This document shows positions 6,304 to 13,212 of a DNA stretch of 13,212 bases, piece after piece. The notes beneath the pieces were generated by a model. The model did not search any database and was not told the DNA's origin. It saw nothing but the letters and a program-made list of their open reading frames with translations. The position numbers and the translations under genes are program-made. This DNA is from JAWOHX01 sp046484975 (lineage in GTDB: Bacteria > Bacillota > Clostridia > DUPQ01): the NCBI GenBank assembly GCA_046484975.1, contig JAWOHX010000015.1, positions 1 through 13,212 of the forward strand, in the 5' to 3' direction. Within the stretch, counting starts at the first letter, position 1, and every line of letters begins with the position of its first letter.

Positions 6304-7193
6304 TGTTCAGGTCAGGATTCATATCCGTGGTGGGCAGGCCCAACACCGGAAAATCCACACTGGTGAACAACATCACCGGGCAAAAGGTCAGCATTGTTTC
6401 ACCAAAGCCCCAGACCACCAGGAACACGGTGCGGGGCATCCTGACCGAGGAAGGCCACCAGATGGTCTTCATGGACACCCCGGGCATCCACAGACCCAAG
6501 AACAAGCTGGGGGAATACATGGTGAACTCAGCCGTTTCCTCCCTCAGCGGCGTTGAATTGGTGCTTCTGGTCACGGAGCCCGGATACGGGGGAGTCATCG
6601 GGGAAGATGACAGGGAGATCATCCACCGCCTGAAGGACCGGCACGAAAGGACCATCTGTGTGGTCAACAAATGCGACATGTACGAGGAAAAACACATCAT
6701 CCGGTCCATAAAAACACTCTCTGGACTGGCTCCGTTCCACAGCATATTACCCATCAGTGCCTTCACAGGGAAGAACATGGACATCCTGAAAGGGCTGATA
6801 CTGGAGCTTCTGCCGGAAGGACCCATGTATTTCGACCAGAACCAGTACACCGACCAGCCGGAAAAGAACCTGGCGGGTGAGTTCATCCGTGAAAAAATGC
6901 TCCTGTTCCTGCGGGAGGAGATTCCCCATGGGACCGGTGTGGAGGTGCTGTCTTTCCAGGAGAGGGAGACAACGGGAATCATCGACATCCAAGCCAATAT
7001 CTATTGCGAGAAAAAATCCCACAAGGGCATCATCATCGGGGAAAAAGGCGAGATGCTCAAGAAAATCGGAACCCATGCCCGCCGGGACATTGAGAACCTC
7101 CTGGATGCGAAGGTCTACCTGACCCTGTGGGTGAAAGTCCGGGAAGGCTGGAGGAACAACAAGAGGGACATGAGGATGATGGGGTATGACTAG
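6303..7193 (+). CDS. era: GTPase Era
   Basis: Era binds GTP and the 3' end of 16S rRNA and assists assembly of the 30S ribosomal subunit. Counting from ATG 6303 (296 residues): G1 GRPNTGKST (11-19), switch region KPQTTRNTV with Thr38-39, G3 DTPG (58-61), G4 NKCD (122-125), and a C-terminal KH RNA-binding domain with GEKGEMLKKIG and LTLWVKVREGWRNN. An ATG also lies at 6300; GGAGG (6291-6295) is 4 bases from that one and 7 bases from 6303, so I prefer the second. The difference is one Met. The gene is coupled to cdd and followed after 15 bases by recO, the usual pairing in Bacillota. The full length and all motifs are present. Confidence 0.95.
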   Translation: MFRSGFISVVGRPNTGKSTLVNNITGQKVSIVSPKPQTTRNTVRGILTEEGHQMVFMDTPGIHRPKNKLGEYMVNSAVSSLSGVELVLLVTEPGYGGVIGEDDREIIHRLKDRHERTICVVNKCDMYEEKHIIRSIKTLSGLAPFHSILPISAFTGKNMDILKGLILELLPEGPMYFDQNQYTDQPEKNLAGEFIREKMLLFLREEIPHGTGVEVLSFQERETTGIIDIQANIYCEKKSHKGIIIGEKGEMLKKIGTHARRDIENLLDAKVYLTLWVKVREGWRNNKRDMRMMGYD

Positions 7194-7208
7194 GGAAGGG
7201 ACAAGGCA

Positions 7209-7937
7209 GTGGTTTACCTGACCGTCCGTGGGATCGTGGTCAAGACCATGGATTACAATGAAGCGGACAAGATCCTGACCATCCTGAGCTTTGAAAAAGG
7301 CAGGATGTCTATCATCGCCAGGGGGGTTCGGAAGCAGGGGTCCCAATTGTCCTTCTGCACCCGGCTTTTCTATTGCGGGATCTTCGAATGTGTGGTTTCC
7401 CGGGAGAAAAACATCCTGACGGGAAGCAGGATGATGCAGGATTTTTCCTCCCTGTCTGAAAGTCTGGAACGTCTGTACTGCGCCTCCCATTACGTGGAGG
7501 TGGCGGCTTGCGTCATTCTGGAGGACCAACCCTCCGAAGAGCAGATGAAGCTCCTGCTGAACACCCTTTACATGCTGTCCACCGGCAGGAGCGACCTTCG
7601 GTTGCTGTCCTCCATATTTGAATTGCGTTTGCTGGCCCAGGAAGGGTTCTGCCCCTGCATCGGAGCCTGCGTCCGCTGCGGGAGCAGCCCGGCCAACGGT
7701 GTGAGGTTCTCCAGCAACGACGGGGGGCTTGTCTGCTGTGAGGAAGGCCTGCCTGTCTCCGCGCCAACCCTGAAGGCCATGGAGCACATCCTGGGAGCCG
7801 ATCCCGGGAGGCTTTTCTCCGTCAAAGCATCTGCAAAGGTCATCAGTGAGCTCTTCGCCATATCCCGGACATACACCGATGTCATTCTGGATAAATCCTT
7901 CAAAAAACTTGACATCCTGTCGTCTGAAATGCAATAA
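7209..7937 (+). CDS. recO: DNA repair protein RecO
   Basis: RecO is a recombination mediator that works with RecF/RecR to load RecA on single-stranded DNA and to anneal strands. The N-terminal OB-fold begins with MVYLTVRGIVVKTMDYNEADKI, then SFEKGRMSIIARGVRK, both typical. The helical C-terminal part carries a zinc-binding region GFCPCIGACVRCG (Cys154, Cys157) and GGLVCCEEG (Cys176, Cys177). Most Gram-positive RecO proteins have a final CxxC; here the second position of that pair is Glu179, so the fourth ligand may be Cys177 or shifted. The start is GTG 7209, with AAGGG upstream. Length is 242 residues, normal. It is the last gene of the phoH-recO run. Confidence 0.9.
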   Translation: MVYLTVRGIVVKTMDYNEADKILTILSFEKGRMSIIARGVRKQGSQLSFCTRLFYCGIFECVVSREKNILTGSRMMQDFSSLSESLERLYCASHYVEVAACVILEDQPSEEQMKLLLNTLYMLSTGRSDLRLLSSIFELRLLAQEGFCPCIGACVRCGSSPANGVRFSSNDGGLVCCEEGLPVSAPTLKAMEHILGADPGRLFSVKASAKVISELFAISRTYTDVILDKSFKKLDILSSEMQ

Positions 7938-7938
7938 T
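7909..7938 (+). promoter_or_regulatory. Promoter for the acyl-CoA synthetase gene
   Basis: TTGACA (7909-7914), an 18-bp spacer and AATAAT (7933-7938) form a near-consensus promoter inside the last codons of recO. Transcription would start about 7945, leaving a leader of about 36 bases before the synthetase ATG. Confidence 0.6.
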
Positions 7939-7980
7939 TATAACCAGGTGATAAATATGTCCTTAAAGGAGGATTGTTGC

Positions 7981-9630
7981 ATGGAAGATTTAAGAACCAT
8001 GAAGGAAATTCTATTGAACAGCTACAATAAATTCAAAGACAAGGAAGCTTTCCTGAGTAAAAAAGACGGGAAATGGGTGGAGACCACCTACGGGCAATAT
8101 TACGACGACGTAAACGCCCTGGGCACCTGTCTCATCGACATGGGATACAAGGACCATTTCATAGGGGTTCTTGGTGAGAACCGCTACGAATGGTGTGTCA
8201 CCCACATGGCCACCATCAATGGCATCGGCGTCATCGTGCCCGTGGACAAGGAAATCACGCCACAGGAGACCTGCAATCTGCTCAACCGCTGCGAGGCGAG
8301 CGTATTCGTCTATTCAGGCAAATACACCAACCATGCAGACGCGGTAAAGGAAAAAGTCAAAAGCGTCAGGCTCTTCGTGAACATGGACGAGGATTTTGCA
8401 GAGCTCCTTGAGACAGGGAAAAAACTTGTTGCGGAGGGAGACCAAAGGTTCCTAAACGCCCCCGTGGACGAGAACGAAATGCGGATGCTGCTCTTTACCT
8501 CCGGCACGACGGGAATTCCCAAGGGTGTCATGCTTTCCCACAAAAATGTCTGCACGGTGGCGAACGCCATGCACAAGATGGCCAAACTGGACGAGACCGA
8601 CAGAGTCCTTTCCATCCTACCCATCCACCATACCTACGAATGCACCTGCGACTTCCTGGGCATGATCAAATACGGCGTCAGCATCGCTTTCTGCGAAGGA
8701 TTGCGCTACATCGGGGACAATGTCAGGGAGGTCAATCCAACCATCCTTCTGGTGGTACCCCTCATCCTGGACAATGTGTACGCCAAGATCCTGAACAAGG
8801 CCAGCCTGGAAAAAGGCGGGAAAGAGAAAATCCTTGGAGCACTCAAGGTGACATTCGCATTGAAAAGAATCGGCATTGACATCCGGAAGAAGCTCTTCGC
8901 CAAGGTCCATGAAAGCCTGGGCGGAAAACTGAGGCTGATTGTCGCAGGAGCGGCGGCCATGAATCCCGAGACGGGGAAAGCCCTGTACAGCATGGGCTTC
9001 ACAATCATCCAGGGATACGGCCTCACCGAATGTGCCCCGCTGGTCACGGCCAATCCCGAAGGGGCCAGCAAACTGGCCTCCATCGGCATCCCCATCGCAG
9101 GGGTGGAAGTGCAGATTGTGGACAAGGATGCGGAAGGCACCGGCGAATTGGCGGTCCGCGGGCCCAATGTCATGCTGGGATACTATAAGGATCCTGAAGC
9201 CACTGCCAAGGTCCTGAAGGATGGCTGGCTCCTGACAGGGGACTACGGATATGCAGACAAGCAGGGCTACATCTATATCACAGGCCGGAAAAAGAACATC
9301 ATTGTCATGAGCAATGGGAAAAACGTCTATCCTGAGGAGATTGAGACCGTCATCAACAACAGTCCATATATCCTGGAGTCCATGGTGGTGGGGAAGGAAG
9401 CCAACGGGGAAACACAGATTTTTGCCTATATCGTCCCCAACCTGGAGACCCTCAAGGCAGAGGAAAAGGCGACGGACGAACCCTCCATCCGGTTGTTGGT
9501 GGAAGAGGAAATCCGGAACATCAACAAGGACATGCCCATATACAAGAAGATCCGCGGGTTCCAGATCCGGTCCGAGGAGTTCGAGAAGACCTCGACCAAG
9601 AAAATCAAACGGGACTCCCAGAATTTCTGA
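7981..9630 (+). CDS. AMP-forming long-chain acyl-CoA synthetase (AMP-binding family)
   Basis: This enzyme class activates a carboxylic acid with ATP to an acyl-AMP and then usually transfers it to coenzyme A. In 549 residues the expected motifs appear: P-loop LLFTSGTTGIPKG (171-182), aromatic/turn motif YGLTE (346-350), LTGDYGY with Asp421 binding the ribose, GRKKNIIV hinge, and C-terminal EKTSTKKIKR with the catalytic lysine near 541. Similarity is greatest to long-chain fatty acyl-CoA synthetases of Clostridia, but the acyl substrate cannot be read from sequence. AAAGGAGG (7965-7972) lies 8 bases before ATG 7981. An in-frame ATG at 7957 is possible but has a weaker AGGTG site. The gene stands alone, with its own predicted promoter and terminator, between two conserved operons. 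Confidence 0.88.
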   Translation: MEDLRTMKEILLNSYNKFKDKEAFLSKKDGKWVETTYGQYYDDVNALGTCLIDMGYKDHFIGVLGENRYEWCVTHMATINGIGVIVPVDKEITPQETCNLLNRCEASVFVYSGKYTNHADAVKEKVKSVRLFVNMDEDFAELLETGKKLVAEGDQRFLNAPVDENEMRMLLFTSGTTGIPKGVMLSHKNVCTVANAMHKMAKLDETDRVLSILPIHHTYECTCDFLGMIKYGVSIAFCEGLRYIGDNVREVNPTILLVVPLILDNVYAKILNKASLEKGGKEKILGALKVTFALKRIGIDIRKKLFAKVHESLGGKLRLIVAGAAAMNPETGKALYSMGFTIIQGYGLTECAPLVTANPEGASKLASIGIPIAGVEVQIVDKDAEGTGELAVRGPNVMLGYYKDPEATAKVLKDGWLLTGDYGYADKQGYIYITGRKKNIIVMSNGKNVYPEEIETVINNSPYILESMVVGKEANGETQIFAYIVPNLETLKAEEKATDEPSIRLLVEEEIRNINKDMPIYKKIRGFQIRSEEFEKTSTKKIKRDSQNF

Positions 9631-9650
9631 TTGCATTCCAGATAACATTG

Positions 9651-9681
9651 AAAACTCTCCCTGAATCAAGGGAGAGTTTTT
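9651..9681 (+). terminator. Intrinsic terminator after the acyl-CoA synthetase gene
   Basis: AAAACTCTCCCT (9651-9662) pairs perfectly over 12 bp with AGGGAGAGTTTT (9669-9680) around the loop GAATCA. The T run extends to 9681. It lies 20 bases after the synthetase stop. Confidence 0.9.
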
Positions 9682-9705
9682 ATGATAATATGGACGGGGT
9701 GACAT

Positions 9706-12066
9706 GTGTTGAAAGTCTGTGCAGTGATCATCGTGAATACAGTGAGATCCTATGACCGGATCTACCATTACCTGGTCCCGTCCCATCTGGAACAGATTGT
9801 GGAAACGGGAAAACGGGTGAGTGTGCCGTTCGGCCGCGGCAATGCCTTGCGGACGGCATATTTCCTGGATTTTGTGGATGCCGGGGACACCAGGAAGCTG
9901 AAAGCCGTCTCAGATGTCATCGACGGGGAAAGCGTGGCCACCAAGGACATGTTCCGGCTGGCCAGGATGATCCGCGACAAATATTTCTGCACCTACGGGC
10001 AGGCGCTCAACGCCATGATTCCATCCGGCCTGAAAGTCAAAAGACAGCGGTTCGTCGTGGGACCTGACGGCATCCGGGTACAGCTGGAGGAATACCTCCT
10101 GCGGACAGATGGGGACAGGCAAGCCCTCCACCGTTTGCTTTCGCAGGGACAGCTCAGACTGGAAGAGGAAAGTGTCCTGAACATCAGCGCAAAAACCCTG
10201 CAGCATGTCCGCCTGGCCATATCCCCCGAAGAAGCGCTGGACATGACCGAGCGGGGGGAATTTTCCAACGAAAAGCAGATCCGCCTCACCGAACTCCTCG
10301 TGGAATACGGGGAAGTGGGACTGGCGGACCTCGAGAACTACGAGGGCATCTCCAGGACCGTGGTAAGGACCATGGCGAAGAAAAACATCGTCCAGGTCTT
10401 TGACAAGGAGGTGGCACGTCAGGAGGAAACGATGGGGGATCTGGACACCACCGTCCATGAAAGTCTGACCGGTGAGCAGACCGAGGCGGTGGAACGCATC
10501 TCCGAAGCATTGTCAGGCCACAGGAAAGGGGCCTACCTTCTGCACGGGGTCACAGGGAGCGGCAAGACAGAGGTCTACATGCGCCTGGCGGAAAAGGCCC
10601 TGGAAGCCGGTCGGGATATCATCGTGCTGGTGCCGGAGATTTCACTGACCCCCATGATGATACGACGGTTTGTGGGAAGGTTCGGAGATCTGGTGGCCGT
10701 ACTGCACAGCAGGTTGTCCATGGGTGAACGGCTGGATCAATGGAAGAAGCTGAACATGGGGACAGCCAAGATCGGTCTGGGTGCAAGGTCCTGTATCTTC
10801 GCCCCTTTGAAGAACCTGGGCCTTGTCATCATCGACGAAGAGCATGACCCTTCGTACAAAAGCGAGAATACTCCGCGGTACGACGCCAGGGATGTTGCCC
10901 ACATGCGCTGCGGCCTGGAGGGAGCTGTTTTGGTCCTTGGCTCCGCCACCCCGTCGGTGGAGACCTACCACCGGATGGACACTGGCGGAAATGTCATCCG
11001 GATCGAGCAAAGGATCCATGCCAGGGAAAAGCCGAAAGCCCGGCTGGTGGACATGCGTCAGGAACTGGCCGAAGGCAACCGGAGCATCTTCAGCCGCATC
11101 CTGCAGCAGGAAATCCGTGAGAACCTGGAAAGAAAAGACCAGACCCTCTTGTTCATCAACCGAAGGGGATATTCCTCCTTTTATCTGTGCCGCACCTGCG
11201 GGGAGACGGTGAAATGCAGGGACTGCGACGTGTCCCTGACCTACCACAAGACCCGGAACATGCTGGTGTGCCATTACTGTGGATATGCCATACGGCCCGT
11301 CAATGCCTGTCCTTCCTGCACAAGCACCCTGATCAAGGATTTCGGCATAGGCACCCAGAAGGTGGAGGAGGAGGTGCGCGATATGTTTCCGTCTGCCTCC
11401 GTAATCCGCATGGACCTGGACACCACCGGATACAAAAATTCCCATATGAGGATTCTGGACACATTCAAGAATGAAAAAATCGACATCCTCATCGGCACCC
11501 AGATGATTGCAAAAGGACATGATTTCCCCGACATCACCCTGGTTGGCGTTCTGTGCGCGGACACCCTCACCCAGGACAACAGCCATGATGCCCAGGAAAA
11601 ATCCTTCCAGTTGCTGACCCAGGCCATCGGCCGTTCGGGCAGGGGAAGCAAGGAGGGAAAAGCCGTCATCCAGGCTTACAATACCGGGTCCTATGCCATC
11701 GACAGGGCCATGGAGCAGGATTATGAAGGTTTCTACAAGTTGGAATGCGGCATGCGGCAGGCCTTGTCCTATCCTCCCTTCGGGTATGTGGGAAGGCTTG
11801 TTTTTTCCGGGAAGAACAACGGGGACGTGAAAGCATGGGCGGACAAGGCCTACGGGTTGGCGACTGCCTCCGGTCTGGAAGCCTCCAGGCCCGTCTACGC
11901 CCCGGTATCCAGGATCCGGAATGCCTACCGTTACCGGATGGTGGTGAAATCCGATGACCCGCTGCTGTTCCACGAGGAAATCAGGAAAATCTATTTTTAT
12001 GCCGTCCGGAAGTTTCCGGCGGGCGTTCATCTGAGCATAGAAACAGACGGATTGAATATGGTATAA
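9706..12066 (+). CDS. priA: Primosomal protein N' / replication restart helicase PriA
   Basis: PriA is a 3'-to-5' superfamily-2 DNA helicase that recognises abandoned replication forks and starts reloading of the replicative helicase. At 786 residues it is full length. The N-terminal DNA-binding domain begins VCAVIIVNTVRSYDRIYHYLVP. Walker A is GVTGSGKTEVY with Lys287, Walker B is DEEH (377-380), followed by LGSATPSVETY and INRRGYSSF. Eight zinc cysteines are intact (495, 498, 504, 507, 522, 525, 535, 538). Later motifs are GTQMIAKGHDFPDITLVGVL and LTQAIGRSGRG. GTG 9706 is the start, 6 bases after a GGGG stretch; TTG 9709 is an alternative. No strong promoter is visible, so transcription may come through the terminator just upstream. 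priA-def-fmt is a standard Bacillota order. Confidence 0.95.
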   Translation: MLKVCAVIIVNTVRSYDRIYHYLVPSHLEQIVETGKRVSVPFGRGNALRTAYFLDFVDAGDTRKLKAVSDVIDGESVATKDMFRLARMIRDKYFCTYGQALNAMIPSGLKVKRQRFVVGPDGIRVQLEEYLLRTDGDRQALHRLLSQGQLRLEEESVLNISAKTLQHVRLAISPEEALDMTERGEFSNEKQIRLTELLVEYGEVGLADLENYEGISRTVVRTMAKKNIVQVFDKEVARQEETMGDLDTTVHESLTGEQTEAVERISEALSGHRKGAYLLHGVTGSGKTEVYMRLAEKALEAGRDIIVLVPEISLTPMMIRRFVGRFGDLVAVLHSRLSMGERLDQWKKLNMGTAKIGLGARSCIFAPLKNLGLVIIDEEHDPSYKSENTPRYDARDVAHMRCGLEGAVLVLGSATPSVETYHRMDTGGNVIRIEQRIHAREKPKARLVDMRQELAEGNRSIFSRILQQEIRENLERKDQTLLFINRRGYSSFYLCRTCGETVKCRDCDVSLTYHKTRNMLVCHYCGYAIRPVNACPSCTSTLIKDFGIGTQKVEEEVRDMFPSASVIRMDLDTTGYKNSHMRILDTFKNEKIDILIGTQMIAKGHDFPDITLVGVLCADTLTQDNSHDAQEKSFQLLTQAIGRSGRGSKEGKAVIQAYNTGSYAIDRAMEQDYEGFYKLECGMRQALSYPPFGYVGRLVFSGKNNGDVKAWADKAYGLATASGLEASRPVYAPVSRIRNAYRYRMVVKSDDPLLFHEEIRKIYFYAVRKFPAGVHLSIETDGLNMV

Positions 12067-12067
12067 T
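12038..12067 (+). promoter_or_regulatory. Extended -10 promoter for def-fmt
   Basis: TATAAT (12062-12067) is preceded by TGG, forming a perfect TGnTATAAT extended -10 element. A weak -35, TAGAAA (12038-12043), is 18 bp upstream. The -10 box contains the priA stop codon. Transcription would begin near 12074, just before the def ribosome binding site. Confidence 0.6.
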
Positions 12068-12090
12068 GTTTTAAAAAAGAGAGGCTGACA

Positions 12091-12582
12091 ATGGCGACAC
12101 GGAACATCAGGACCGACGGGGATCCCATATTGAGAAAGAAGGCCAGGACCGTTGAGAAATTTGACGGCAGGCTTCACATGCTTTTGGAAGACATGGCAGA
12201 CACCATGTACGATTCGGATATCGGCGTGGGTCTTGCGGCTTCCCAGATCGGTGTCCTGAAAAGGGTTCTTGTCTATGACACCGGAGATGGAATTCGGGAG
12301 ATGGTCAATCCGGAAATCCTGTGCCAGGATGGCAGCATCATTGAGGTGGAGGGTTGTCTCAGCGTCCCGGATGTCTATGGGGAAGTGGAGAGGCCGGAGC
12401 ATATCAAGGTCCGTTACCAGGATCGATTCGGAAACACCTGCACCGGTGAGATGAAAGGATTCCTGTCTGTGGTGGCCTGTCATGAGATGGACCACCTGGA
12501 AGGCATCCTTTTCACCGATAAGGTGATCCGTTACGTGGATCCTGCGGAGCATAAGCCAGAGGGCGAGGAGGAGATGGAATGA
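12091..12582 (+). CDS. def: Peptide deformylase
   Basis: This metalloenzyme removes the formyl group from the N-terminal methionine of new proteins at the ribosome. Motif 1 is GVGLAASQIG (45-54), motif 2 EGCLSVPD with metal ligand Cys89, and motif 3 CHEMDHLEG with His131, catalytic Glu132 and His135. Length is 163 residues, normal for bacteria. In motif 1, Ser replaces the usual Pro of GLAAPQ, a change away from the metal site. GAGAGG (12079-12084) lies 6 bases before the ATG. The stop overlaps the fmt start (ATGA), coupling the two enzymes that act in sequence on the formyl group. Confidence 0.95.
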   Translation: MATRNIRTDGDPILRKKARTVEKFDGRLHMLLEDMADTMYDSDIGVGLAASQIGVLKRVLVYDTGDGIREMVNPEILCQDGSIIEVEGCLSVPDVYGEVERPEHIKVRYQDRFGNTCTGEMKGFLSVVACHEMDHLEGILFTDKVIRYVDPAEHKPEGEEEME

Positions 12583-13212
12583 GCTTGCGGGTGGTCTTCA
12601 TGGGCACCCCCGATTTTGCCCGGACAAGCCTGTCCGGACTCCTGGAAAGTGGCCACCAGGTGGCCATGGCCGTCACCCAGCCCGACCGGAAACAGGGCAG
12701 AGGGGAAAAACTGGCTTCCTGCGAGGTGAAGTGCTTTGCCCAGGCAAACAACATCCCGGTGATCCAGCCCGAAAGGATCCGGGAAAAGCAATGGGTGGAC
12801 ATCCTGAAAGGCGCAGGGGCCGAGGTCTTTGTGACCTGTGCCTACGGACAGATCCTCCCCCGGGAGATTTTGTCCATCCCCAGGCTGGGTTGCATCAATG
12901 TACATGCCTCGCTGCTGCCGAAATACAGGGGCGCTGCCCCCATCAGCCATGCCATCATCAATGGGGAAAAGGAGACGGGTGTCACCACCATGATGACCGA
13001 CGCAGGCATGGACACCGGGGACATCCTCCTGCAGGAGAAGGTGGACATCCCGGAGGACATGGATGCCGGTGCCCTCCACGACCTGCTCAAGCATAAAGGT
13101 GCAGGACTTTTGTTGAAAACCCTGGATGCCCTGGAAAAAGGGACACTGGTAAAAATATCACAGGAAAACGGAAAGGCCACCTATGCCCCCCTGCTCAAAA
13201 GGGAAGACGGTC
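12579..13212 (+). CDS. fmt: Methionyl-tRNA formyltransferase, N-terminal part; 3' end outside window
   Basis: Fmt transfers a formyl group from 10-formyl-tetrahydrofolate to initiator Met-tRNA. The frame opens at ATG 12579, overlapping the def stop by 4 bases, with AGGAGG (12566-12571) 7 bases upstream, and remains open to the window edge (211 of about 310 residues). The start SLRVVFMGTPDFA is typical. The catalytic set is visible in NVHASLLPKYRGAAPI (Asn107, His109) and MDTGDILL (Asp145), matching Asn106, His108 and Asp144 of the Escherichia coli enzyme. The C-terminal tRNA-binding domain is not in the window. The def-fmt pairing is common across bacteria. Confidence 0.95.
   Translation, partial: MSLRVVFMGTPDFARTSLSGLLESGHQVAMAVTQPDRKQGRGEKLASCEVKCFAQANNIPVIQPERIREKQWVDILKGAGAEVFVTCAYGQILPREILSIPRLGCINVHASLLPKYRGAAPISHAIINGEKETGVTTMMTDAGMDTGDILLQEKVDIPEDMDAGALHDLLKHKGAGLLLKTLDALEKGTLVKISQENGKATYAPLLKREDG

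Noticed and set aside
6747..7934. 395-codon open frame on the minus strand
   Set aside because: It is antisense to era and recO and has no recognisable motif or ribosome binding site.
7957..7980. Upstream ATG 7957 as start of the acyl-CoA synthetase
   Set aside because: It would add eight residues (MSLKEDCC); the consensus AAAGGAGG lies after it and fits ATG 7981 much better. Not fully excluded.
9681..9691. Possible priA promoter (-10-like TATGAT, GATAAT, TAATAT)
   Set aside because: No -35 at suitable distance, and transcription would start within the ribosome binding site of priA.
8617..9786. 389-codon open frame on the minus strand
   Set aside because: It is antisense to the acyl-CoA synthetase and crosses the terminator; no domain features are seen.
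10642..12552. Very long open frame (636 codons) on the minus strand
   Set aside because: It lies wholly antisense to priA and def, whose motifs are complete, and its translation shows no family features. Long antisense frames are common in this codon usage.
1..13212. CRISPR arrays, tRNA or rRNA genes, riboswitches, insertion sequences, toxin-antitoxin or defence genes
   Set aside because: I saw no repeated spacer pattern, RNA-gene signature, transposase motif or defence domain. Gaps between genes are short and are accounted for by promoters, an operator and a terminator.

Overview
The window joins two unrelated pieces of DNA. Bases 1 to about 1075 are GC-rich, with codon use typical of a high-GC proteobacterium. 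They hold the C-terminal part of an arylsulfatase and the first half of an exported HAD-family phosphatase. From about 1077 onward the DNA has moderate GC, uses AGG/CGG arginine codons and AT-rich promoters, and carries housekeeping genes in the order typical of Bacillota, most likely Clostridia. The HAD gene (+) and a bioY gene (-) are both cut at the same point, and no mobile-element sequence is seen there. I read this as a chimeric assembly or cloning junction rather than a biological locus.

Clostridial part, left to right. bioY (-, biotin transporter S component) is divergent from phoH. The 140-bp space between them holds two opposed promoters and a strong BirA-type biotin operator. A tight operon follows on +: phoH, pgpH, ybeY, a dgkA-PAP2 fusion, cdd, era, recO. 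Most of these genes overlap by 4 bases, and two start with TTG. The set covers RNA metabolism and ribosome maturation (PhoH, YbeY, Era), cyclic-di-AMP breakdown (PgpH), recycling of the undecaprenyl or diacylglycerol lipid carrier (DgkA-PAP2), pyrimidine salvage (Cdd) and recombinational repair (RecO).

A long-chain acyl-CoA synthetase follows with its own predicted promoter and a clear intrinsic terminator. The window ends with a second conserved cluster: priA (replication restart helicase), def (peptide deformylase) and fmt (Met-tRNA formyltransferase, cut by the window end). def-fmt, the pair that adds and removes N-formyl groups, seems to have its own extended -10 promoter overlapping the priA stop codon.

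I found no CRISPR array, tRNA, rRNA, insertion sequence, riboswitch or defence system, and no convincing sign of a previously undescribed system. The points most worth checking are the junction, the biotin operator between bioY and phoH, and the kinase-phosphatase fusion.
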